Of a stretch of DNA of 64,000 bases, positions 54,395 through 64,000 are shown piece by piece. The translations under genes were made by a program, and so were the position numbers. Position 1 is the first letter of the stretch, and every line of letters begins with the position of its first letter. Below the pieces are notes generated by a model. That model worked only from the letters and a program-made list of their open reading frames with translations. It did not search any database and was not told the DNA's origin. Source of the DNA: Calendula officinalis (lineage: Eukaryota; Streptophyta; Magnoliopsida; Asterales; Asteraceae). The stretch is from contig OY970821.1 in NCBI GenBank assembly GCA_963853835.1, positions 52,034,646-52,098,645 on the forward strand, read 5' to 3'.

Positions 54395-55278
54395 TCATTT
54401 TCCAGGCACAAAGTTGGTAGCATAAGCCCAAGCATTGTTAGCTACCGGGTCACTAAGATGGTCAGACAAGTTCTCAATCGGGCCCTTTCCAGTTACAATG
54501 GCCTGGACAAAGAACCCAAACATCGAAAACATGGCCAATCGACCGTTCTTAAGCTCCTTAACCTTCAACTCAGCAAATGCTTCTGGATCATCAGCCAATC
54601 CAAGTGGGTCAAAAGATCCACCAGGATAAATCTTGTCAAGCCCTTCACCAAGTGGGCCTCCACCAACATGGTACCCTTCAATGAGGCCCATGAGAACCAC
54701 CTGCGAAGCCCAAATCGCTAAAATGCTTTGGGCGTGGACCAGGTTCGGGTTTCCAAGGTAGTCGAGCCCACCTTCTGAGAAAATCTGGGATCCCGCCTTG
54801 AACCAGACCGCTTCACCGAATTTGACACCGTTCTTGGAAGAATCTCAGGGAACACGCACCCGAGTGCACCAAGCATGGCCCACCGAGAGTGGATCACTTC
54901 AAGCTCACGGTTCTTGGCGAATGTCTCGGGGTCAGCCGATAACCCAGCAGTGTCCCAACCGTAGTCACCGGGGAATTCACCGCTTAGGTATGACGGAGTT
55001 TGCTCGGAGAACGGGCCCAAGTACTTTGGGCGGTCCGGGCCATACCTATATTAAACCATACAATATCATTTTATTTAATTTTCAATTTCCACATCTATAA
55101 ACTTGAAACTTTCAAAGTGTGAATTATTTTACCAAATGCTTTGCGGTGCACTTTTGACGGTTCGGCGCATGGTGAAACGTCCGCCATTGTAGCTTCCAGT
55201 TTTCTTGACGAGCTCGTTTTGTGGCTTGAGTGCCACCTGTCCGGCGAATGCTGACTGTTGGATTGAAGAGGTTGCCAT
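54395..55278 (-). pseudogene. LHCB2: LHCB2 copy 3, frameshifted
   Basis: Exons 55133-55278 and 54395-55045 match copy 1 throughout, but one A is missing near 54,839 (TTGGAAGAATC against TTGGAAAGAATC). The frame shifts after about residue 118 (GCVFPEIL) and stops at 54718 after about 39 foreign residues, removing the second and third transmembrane helices. The third-helix region deleted in copy 2 is intact here, so the two lesions are independent. Promoter boxes are retained. Confidence 0.92.
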
Positions 55279-55339
55279 TGAGATTAAAGGAAAGTTGAAA
55301 GATTGGTGTGTGTGTTGATGGTGGCGAACTAGACTCATG

Positions 55340-55475
55340 TTATATACTGCATTAAATAAGCTTGATGGATTAGGATTCAGGATGTGTACAAAATTCAGCA
55401 CCATCTGATTGGTTTATTGGATCTGGTTTCTGATTTTGAGTGCTGAGATGTAGGACCTTCTTCTGCCACGTGTCT
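55340..55475 (-). promoter_or_regulatory. LHCB2 copy 3 promoter
   Basis: The same TATATAA, CCAAT and CACGTG boxes as copies 1 and 2. Confidence 0.7.
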
Positions 55476-55745
55476 CTCAGATTTCTTGCTGTGTTGTATT
55501 GATTCTGAGCCACCAAAAAATGATTAATAATAACAACAAAACAAATTATACAATTTGTTGGATAAGGAGATAAAACAAGAGATATAAAATGTATAACTCA
55601 CTTTCTTTGACGTTTTTTGCAATGTTTGAACGACCTGTTGGTGTGGTGTTGACTGGATGTAGCTGGGTTAATATGTAAGATGTGGGTCGGATTAAAGTGC
55701 AAGGTTTTTAACCAAACCATGTTGAACCGGGCCTGCCCAAGAAAC

Positions 55746-56617
55746 TCAATTTGGCGGCTTTTTTTATTTTTAAAAATTTAACCTTATGCTATATGATACT
55801 TCTGTGTGTCGTGAAATGTTTTAACCTAATGCTTCATTCGTGAATCATCACCTTCGTCTTTCTTTATCATCTTCCAGATTGAGTATCTTCTTATCGGTAA
55901 TTTTCTGAATTTCGATTACTTACAAAAAATTTCGTAACTAACTTATCATAAAGACATAAATAATGAACAATATTGTAATCTAGTTCAATCGGTTCGACTA
56001 GTTTGACAGTCTTTAAGGAATCCGTCACCACGATTTTAAATTCCCACTATACAGAGGTAATGATCCGATCCATTTTACATAAAAATAGAGAGTAAAATTT
56101 AGAGTCCGGTTTAACATCGGTTATGTTTTTTTTTATTAAAACAATAATACTAAAATGTTATAACCGTTTGAATTATTCAATTTCCTAATCTTTTAAGCTA
56201 GACTTTTTAAATTATACTTATTTCAGTAATTATTAATAGAATGCGACTACATAATTTGGTTAATACATGAAAATAATAGATAAATTTCCATTTATTTGAA
56301 GGAGTGGATACAAATTTTCCTAATCACTTACGTTGAATAACTTTTGAATTGCGACAACCGACACTTTTCTCAACAATTCTTAATTCTTTTTAGATTTTTT
56401 AACCTCAGAATTATAAAATATATATAAAAAAAATATGTATATACTGTATACCCTATTAAAATACCTTAGGACCCACTTTTCTCCTCGCCCGTTTTCTTCG
56501 AGCAGTCGAAGTGAATAAACGATGGAGAAGAACCGATGAGCAGTGCCATTGGTTTGACAAAAGTGACACAACCGAAGTGAAGACCGACGTGCTTGTTAAC
56601 ACCTGTCTTATAGTATC
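55746..56617. repeat. Distal LHCB2 upstream spacer, unit 3
   Basis: Duplicate of 34,698-35,571. It ends at GTATC, where element 2 copy B begins. No gene recognised. Confidence 0.75.
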
Positions 56618-57805
56618 TGTTGGATCCCAACAACACAACAGTGTTGCGTTATGGCCGAGTGACGAAGATACGATAAGTAAATAACAACAAGGTTTCAATG
56701 ATTAAGAGTTTTATTAAAAACAGCTTAATACAATACAGAGTTTGCGGAAATAGATAGTACACACTACCTAAAACTCTATACTTGAGTTGACACTTTAGAC
56801 CGCTCAAACTAGAAGAGATATACACTGAGAGTTATATCAGCTGATACTAACAGCTGATATTAATGCCTTAGTAATAACTATGGAGGAGTTAATACTTAGA
56901 CAATAACTAACTCTCAGAGAATGTTCTTGTGCTTATGATTTCTAAGATGCTCTGAAGGGTTAAAGGTGTGTTGTAAATGCAAGCATTTACATCTGCATTT
57001 ATAGCCCAAGATCCATGTTCCTTAGTCCACAAGTTTGACGATGTGTAAACATATTATTCGTCGATGTAGACTTGCCATGGATCATTAAATGCGATTGCAC
57101 AAGTTATCGTCCCGAGTGTACTTTGTGTCCACTTCTTCCGGTACCTTTTCTGACGCACAGTGAAAGGTGTACTACACAAGTACAGAAGTTGTTGACTTTC
57201 TCTTTACATGCTTGAGGGACAAACGATGAAGTTGTACTGACATTATCTTCTATTCCAAAATAGAAGATCTTCATCGTTTTCTTCTTCTTTGAGCGGGAAA
57301 GGGAAATATTCAAGGTGTCAATGAACATTTCCTTTAAGTCTTTATCTGCAGTAGGTACTATCAGCTGATTCCACAATCAGCTGAGTAGTCTTCTTCTTGT
57401 CTCTGTCCTTTGGCCATAGACTTCGAATGAACTCTCGTTAATAGCTGCTGATTTGACTTGTATCCTAAAGCTAAGTACGTACTCAGCTGAAGGTTTATTG
57501 TATATACTTGCTTCAGCTGAGATACTTACTTCAGCTGTTATTTATTCTTCTTGGCTGTCGAGCATCAAATCTTATTTACTTAGTCTTGGGACTAACAATC
57601 TCCCCCTATTTGATGCAATCGAATAGCCGTATAAGTGTAACCCTGTAATGATTCAGCTGAAAGGAGTCAGCTGAGTACTTATGTACTTTGACCCTTAGGG
57701 TTCTTTTGTATATGTTTATCTTTTTAGAATTTTTACAAGTATATTACAAAGTTTTGATTTTCTATTGATAAGGAAATTAAAGTACAAGGAAAAAAAAAAA
57801 AAAAA

Positions 57806-60800
57806 CTATAATGTCTTGGATATAGCCGATCCAAGGACATTGTGACACACTGAGTTGAAGGCTGAGCTTATTAGTTTCTTCATTTCTCTTCCCTCTTCAG
57901 TAGAGGAACTCAGCACCTTGTGATAGAGCATCAGTTGATCCACATCACATAAGTTCAACTCATCTACCCGCTGGAAGCAAGGCAGCTTCTTTTTCTCCAG
58001 ATAGCAAGAGCCATAAATTGGTTCTTTTATGATCAGCCCAGGGACAAAGTTAACTCCCTCGGGGATGGCTTTTGTGATATTGGGTTTTGGTCGTTTTGCA
58101 AATATGATGGACGACCCAATATCCAGTGATCTGGAGTCAGCAAGAGGTTCAAGGAGAACGGACTTACGTTTCTCCCCTCTCGCTGAGGAGCTTTCACCAG
58201 CAGTTTCTCTGACAATAGCAGCTTGAGATTCACACAATTCAGGAGGTATACGATATGCCAACTCAGGAGCTTGTTTCCTGATTGTATCGCATAGATTCTT
58301 GAAGGAGTAGATTGCGACTTGAATCCTATCTACTAGTTCTGTTATAATCCGCGATGGTCTCGCAGTTCTGGCAGCTGCTTCAGCCTCTTTCCATTCATCG
58401 TAGTTGAGAATGAAGCTGATCTTGTTCAGAGCAAACTTTTCATGAAGCACCGCATTCCCAGCCCTTGTTATTACATTTTCATCAGGGCAGCTGGGATCGA
58501 ATTTGGGGGCCTTTACGCTGGTGATCTTTGCTTCCTGCCTACGCTGATCAAGAACCTTTTTGAACAACCTAATGTTCTCAGCTCTATGTGCTTCAGCTTG
58601 TTGATACAGCTCTTCATGGGCTATTCTTTGAAGGGCTATGGCTGTATCAAGATCAGCAGTGGTTCCAACTTCATTTAAAATGAGGTTTTCAACCAAAGCA
58701 TATGTAGGCTCCCCCTCAGCAGGATGAGGAATCTCCTGTGAAATAGGCTGAGGGTTTTGGATTTGCGGGGCTTGGACTTTTGGGACCTCAATTGATTCAA
58801 AAGAATCAACGATTTTAGTATAACCAGTTGAGGTTTCAGCTTCTTCTTCTAATGTTCCATCAGAGGTGATAGGTGGATTTCTTGAGTTGTCACCTACTGG
58901 AACGTCTTCAGTATTGGCTCCAACAGCAGAGGTGATTATAAGTTGTGAACTTTCTTGTTCACCATGTTGTTCACCTGCTGAAGTGGCCACTTTCTCCCCC
59001 TCAGAGAGTGCCCGAAGAAGAGGGGTACTCTCTAGTGCTGAAGCAGGATGGACAACAGCAGCACCCTCATTAAGCTTGGCAAGAATGAGGTTGAGGGTGC
59101 CTTGGAGACCAGCAACTTGGGAAGTCAGCGAGCTGACTTCAGTCTCCATTTTGTCCAACCTGGTGGACACAGCAGCTGCTGACTCATCGATAGCCTTAGA
59201 GAGGTGGCTATGAGTGAGCGTCAGCAGGGACTCTTGCTTTGATTGGGCAAGAGCCAGGCTGTCCCGAACTTCGGAGAGAAGTTTGTCGCTTTCGACTCTG
59301 TCAGAATCGCGAAGGGAGTTCAGCTCTTGACGCACGTAGTCGTTGAGAGAGATGAACTCGCTGGTGTTGAGGCGAATCTGATCAGAAAGAAGAACCAGCT
59401 GAGGAGTCTGAGTGTGGACCTCAGCATGCAGAGAAGTTATGCTGGAAGAGAGGTTCTCAGCAGTTTTGGCAAACTTCTTTGGAACATTCCTGCGAAGGGA
59501 GTCCATCTGCTTCCTCAGCGTGGCCATCTCAGGTCGAATCTGGGATGTAACAACACTAGACATCAGAGCAGCAGCGGCTCTGATGGGAATGCTTCCTCCA
59601 GCTTTGCTGGATTCAGCATGGGACACTTGGACGCTTTTGGGGAGGGGGTCCGGCATGTCTCCAGCTTGAGGGGTAACCTCAGATGTGGAAGAAGGTGTTC
59701 CCGAGGTAGGAAGAAGAGTTCCTATGGGATCCTCAGAAACTATGGGGGGTGGGTTGGGTCCAACTGAAACTTCTGGGGTTAAAACAGAAGTGCCTACTTC
59801 AGTTGTCAAAACAGGTTGAAGCCCAGATTCTTGCATCTCTTCATCATCTGAAAATATGTACTGCTGAATGGGGATATCAGCAGAATCAAACATCATATGA
59901 AACGCTGTTTGTGAATCTGGTGCTTCGGTCTCAACAGTCGGCGAAACTGTTATGGAGACTAGTGGAAGAGTTCCTCTGGGTGGTGGGTTAGCTGCCTCAC
60001 AGCTCGGTTGACGAATACGTGCGCGATCACTGGCAGCTTGGGTGATTACCTCAGTAACAACTTGGTATAAAGTTGTCTCTTCATTGGTGGTGGTGGTTTC
60101 CTCGATCACCAGCTGGTTTAAGCTGGTAACGTTGTGGGAAACAGAAAGAACAACTTCAAGATTGACTTGGTTTCTAGTCAATCTATCATCAGCTGATGAC
60201 TCAGTAAGTGATGAAGAAGTTGGGGGTGGTGTGTGTGCAGCTGACACTCGGGTGGCTTGGGATGAGCCAAAAACTTCACCAGCAGTCTGTTGAGAGACTG
60301 AGGTTGCTTGTGGAGTTTGTTCCCTTGTTACAACGACAGATAATGAATCGGTCGAGGAGCTACGCAGAGGTGTGGAGCCGGCACTAACTCCTAAAGAACA
60401 AAATTACCGTTTTGAAGTCTGCTGACTTGTTGAGAAATCAGCAGAGTGGATGAAAGGAAAGGGAAAAAGAGAGACAGCCGGAAGTGTCTGGACAGGAACT
60501 CCAAGTATTGGTAGAGTTCCTGGAAAAACACTGTAAGAGTGAAAATGAGAAAGACTGCATCCAGATGCTGATACTGCTTCTGATTGCAATCCTTCCAATT
60601 GGGATCTCGAGTGAGAACCCAACGGATTCCGGCTGAATCCTGATGATGCTGCGATCGCCAGCTCAACATCATCATCAACATCATCATCTCCACAGGTAGC
60701 AGACCCTCTTACCCTCAGCTGAGGAGAAAAAGGGGCGCTGGAAGTGGGAGAAGATGATAAAGAGAATGAAGAGGAAGAAGCAGGGCGGTGAGAAGATCGC

Positions 60801-61825
60801 TTCACAGGCTTCTTCCCACCACGTGGAATATCACCCGTTTCCACAATTTCCACGTTAATGGGCATTGAGATCCCAGTGGAAGTGGTGGTATTTCCATCAA
60901 CAGTTTGTGTGCGATCAGTTGATGGAAATCTCTTCAGATGAGAAAAGGACTTACCTTCTTGGAGGGCAGATTTCTTCGATGTTGGTCCCATCTTTCGATC
61001 CCTTTTGGATCTGACTCGATCATCTATGATCTTCAGCATGTACGAGGTGAGGGGAAATGCCTTCTCATCAACCTTCTTCTGGAAGATGAGGCTGGAAATG
61101 GAACGGCCAATCACCGATTCCCCAGGGATGTCATCATAATCTATCTCCAGCTTTTTAAGCATCACATGTGCAACGCACAATGTGAAAAAGCAAAGATAGG
61201 GAATGTTATTTCCCTTGCTTTTCAGCTTCGTCTTGACCTCCTCGTACACCAGTTTCCCGAAGTCGATCCGCTGACCAGTGACTAGGGCTTCAGCAAAGAC
61301 TTGCATGCTGGAGTTGCACTGGTTGAGAGACCCGGAATTGCCTCCGATACCCTGAATGATGTGGGTAAAGAAATAGGCACAGGGTCTCGTCAGCTGAGAC
61401 TTCTTGAAGATCGGCACCTGATCTTTTTCATTTTCTAATCTGTATCCAGTGATACTGATTAGACTCGCTTTAGCTTCATCAACAGATTTAGTCTGCTGAT
61501 ATTCTTCACCAGGTTGCAGATAATCGAATCCGCAAGCAACTCGGAAATCATCAAGAGAAATGGTGATTTGATGAGTTCCGACTTGCGCAGTGATGTCGTC
61601 TCCAGGAGCGGAGGCGGTCATCCAGAAATCACGCAAGAGTTCAATGATAATCTTGGTGACTCTTGTAAAGGCACCATGGATGGGGCAGTGACGCACAAAC
61701 GTCACAACCGGTCGATAGATATCGTCAAGATCATCCGGTGGGGAGAAGTTGCCTACTAGGTTTGAGTTCTGAGTGAACCCAATAGCAGCCCTAGTAAGAG
61801 AAACCTTTGGGGCTTTCTTCGACAT
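57806..61825 (-). pseudogene. Element 2B third ORF (ORF3), one nonsense codon
   Basis: A single reading frame of about 1,340 codons from 61825 to 57806, interrupted only by TAA at 60404-60406, where copy A has CAA. This gives the clearest view of the family's ORF3: an N-terminal domain (about 1-260) shared with element 1, a Ser/Pro-rich stretch, an Asp-rich patch (GDDDVDDDVE), a long Thr/Ser/Pro-rich middle, a coiled coil (DKMETEVSSLTSQVAGLQGT), and a C-terminal block with NYDEWKEAEAAARTARPSRI and a basic GEKRKS patch. No known enzymatic motif is recognised. Confidence 0.8.
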
Positions 61826-62348
61826 TTTGGGGAGAGAGGGAAGAAATATAAAGGTTTAGAAATGGAGGGTTTTTGGAGAAAGAATTGTGGAAGGGATGAA
61901 GAAAAATGAGGAAGAGTGGTGGGTATTTATAGGGGTTTTATGGGTCGGTTTGGGTAATGTTCGAGTTTAAACCGGGTCATAATTGGATAGTTACAAACCA
62001 ACTATACACACGTTGGTTATCGTGCAAAGGTGGTTGGATGTGACAGTGTGAGAAAGTGGATCCGTTTCTGTGTCAGGGTAGTGGAGCCGTTTCTGTGTCA
62101 GAGGTCTTGTCCCTCATAAATACCAAATATTTCCACTCGAGTGGAAATATTTACCACAGAGAACGTGTGGACAGGGTAGGAAGATGCCTTTTTGGGAGAA
62201 CCAAACGTTTTAACTTATAAAACTTGATAAGTTATCATTTAAGAGATTTTATTCAGCCGACTGATACATTCAAAAGATTTCAGTCAGCTGAATGTACTAA
62301 GTGACAAGGTGAATCTTATCAGCTGCTGATAGTACTTCAGCAGTTGAT

Positions 62349-64000
62349 TCAAGCATTCAACATACCTAGCACGCTGATCAAAAAGTTGAATCGTTTTTCA
62401 TCTAAAGGCTTAGTGAATAGATCAGCCAACTGAAGGTCAGTTGAAATGAAGTGTAGTTCCACGTCACTTTGTTCAATGTGATCTCTAATAAAATGATACC
62501 TTATGTCGATATGTTTGGTTCTGGAATGAAGAACTGGATTGTTGCTGATTGCAATAGCACTCGTGTTATCGCAATAGATGGGAACTTTGCAGAAGTTCAT
62601 ATCAAAATCAACAAGCTGATTCTTCATCCAAAGGACTTGAGCACAACAGCTTCCAGCAGCAACATATTCTGCTTCAGCTGTGGAGGTAGAAACAGTGCTT
62701 TGTTTCTTGCTTGTCCAGCTGACTAGCTTTCCACCAAGCAGCTGACATCCTCCAGTGGTGCTCTTTCTATCCATTTTGCAACCTGCAAAGTCTGAATCTG
62801 AATAGCCAATTAGATCAAACCCGGAGTCTTTGGCATAACAAAGACCTAGGCTTAGAGTACCCTTAAGGTACCTCAAAATTCTTTTTGCGGCTATTAAGTG
62901 AGATTCTCTAGGATCAGCTTGATACCTAGCACACATGCAAGTAGCTAACATAATGTCTGGTCTGCTGGCGGTGAGATAAAGTAATGATCCAATGATTCCT
63001 CTATAGAATGTGACATCAACTGACTTACCATTTATGTCAGCATCTAAATTGTTTGGAGGAGCCATTGGTGTTTTCATGGATGATGATGAATTCATATCAA
63101 ATTTCGTTAAAAGATCTTTGATATATTTTTCTTGATTTATAAAAATTCCATTTTTAGATTGCTTAACTTGTAAGCCAAGAAAATATGTCAATTCACCCAT
63201 CATGCTCATCTCATACTTTGTAGACATAAGTTTTGAAAAATGTCTACAAAGTTTTTCATCAGTAGCACCAAAAATTATGTCATCCACATAAATTTGAACA
63301 AGAATGATATCACCTTTGATTTTGCGAATGAATAAGGTTTTATCAATCTTTCCCCTGGTGAAATCATTTGCTATGAGGAATGTGGAGAGTGTATCATACC
63401 ATGCACGAGGAGCTTGTTTCAACCCATACATCGCTTTATCCAGTTTAAACACATAGTCTAAATACTTAGGATTTTCAAACCCTGGTGGTTGTTTAACATA
63501 CACTTCCTCTTGTAGCTTTCCGTTCAAGAAGGCACTCTTCACGTCCATCTGAAAAACTGTGAAGTCTTTGTAAGCAGCGTAGGCTAGAAATATTCTAATA
63601 GCCTCAAGCCTAGCCACTGGAGCAAATGTTTCGTCGAAATTGATTCCTTCCTCTTGTCTGTATCCTTATGCAACAAGTCTAGCCTTGTTGCGAATAACTA
63701 CACCTTCTTCATCCATTTTATTCCTAAATACCCATTTAGTACCAATTATAGTCTTTCCAGCTGGTGGAGGCACCAGCTGCCATACTTTGTTGACCTCAAA
63801 TTGGTTAAGTTCTTCCTGCATCGCCTGAATCCAGCTTGAGTCTGCTAAAGCAGCTTTAATATTTTTCGGTTCTTCAATTGCTAGAAAGCAAGACCATAAG
63901 CATAGATTGCATGATGCTTTACTTCTAGTGACTACTCCGTGCTGTGGATCTCCAATTATTAACTCAATTGGATGTTCTGAGGTCCACTTAGATTGAGGAG
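62349..64000 (-). pseudogene. pol: Element 2B pol (RT and RNase H part)
   Basis: Frame 63617-62349 carries FQMDVKSAFLNGK, YVDDIIFGA, the RNase H motifs and the LADLFTKPL end. The Gln that is a stop in copy A is intact here. Upstream, a TAA near 63,668 replaces the Gln of VAQGY, and a base change and indel near 63,804 break the frame further. Integrase would lie beyond the window. Confidence 0.85.

Larger units (their letters stand above)
56618..64000 (-). mobile_element. Element 2 copy B, truncated by the window end
   Basis: LTR 56618-57597 (980 bp), then PPT, ORF3 and pol in the same order as copy A. It sits at the identical site in the LHCB2 upstream spacer. Gag and the second LTR lie beyond the window. 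Confidence 0.95.

Overview
This is plant nuclear DNA: AT-rich, intron-containing genes, a chloroplast antenna gene (LHCB2) with a transit peptide, plastid ribosomal protein exons, Helitrons, MITEs and Ty1-copia elements. The repeat families suggest a eudicot, possibly Asteraceae, but that is a weak inference. Nearly everything right of 12.7 kb belongs to one tandem segmental duplication filled with retrotransposons.

Layout. (1) 1-2.3 kb: nested MITEs. (2) 2.5-4.9 kb: a four-exon WSS1/SPRTN-type DNA-dependent metalloprotease gene, complete except for an apparent late nonsense codon; MITEs sit in introns 2 and 3. (3) 6.1-7.4 kb: an inverted-repeat element whose core is a ~173 bp tandem repeat full of a CACATGTG palindrome. 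(4) 7.75-10.2 kb: a structurally complete non-autonomous Helitron (minus strand) carrying a broken RPL14 gene piece. (5) 10.9-12.7 kb: remnants of a PPR gene and a Ty3/gypsy element. (6) 12.7 kb to the end: three LHCB2 copies about 21 kb apart, all on the minus strand. Copy 1 (12.7-13.6 kb) has an intact reading frame, copy 2 (33.4-34.2 kb) has an in-frame 63 bp deletion, and copy 3 (54.4-55.3 kb) has a 1 bp frameshift. The spacers carry a decayed plastid L1 ribosomal protein gene, a PIF1/Helitron remnant with a clear 3' Helitron terminus, and a hAT element with a perfect 8 bp target duplication.

Three retrotransposon families occupy the spacers. Element 1 (17,960-29,379, plus) is an 11.4 kb Sirevirus-like copia element with an intact pol and an uninterrupted 1,141-codon third ORF between pol and the 3' LTR. 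Element 2 (35,572-47,915, minus; second copy 56,618 to past the window end) has the same plan with a homologous third ORF. It sits at the same site in duplication units 2 and 3, so it predates that duplication. Element 3 (29,619-32,015) is a 2.4 kb non-autonomous LTR element.

The most unusual signal is that each large element is saturated, in LTRs, untranslated regions and coding regions alike, with its own short motif: ACTACTG (usually TACTACTGRT) in element 1 and CAGCTG (often TCAGCTGA) in element 2. The small non-autonomous element 3 carries a dense block of element 1's motif although its LTRs are unrelated. Both large elements also have a TATA box and leader just upstream of the third ORF. 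This looks like a family-specific cis-motif/trans-factor system, comparable in outline to the VANC anti-silencing proteins of VANDAL transposons. The link between ORF3 and the motifs is inference.
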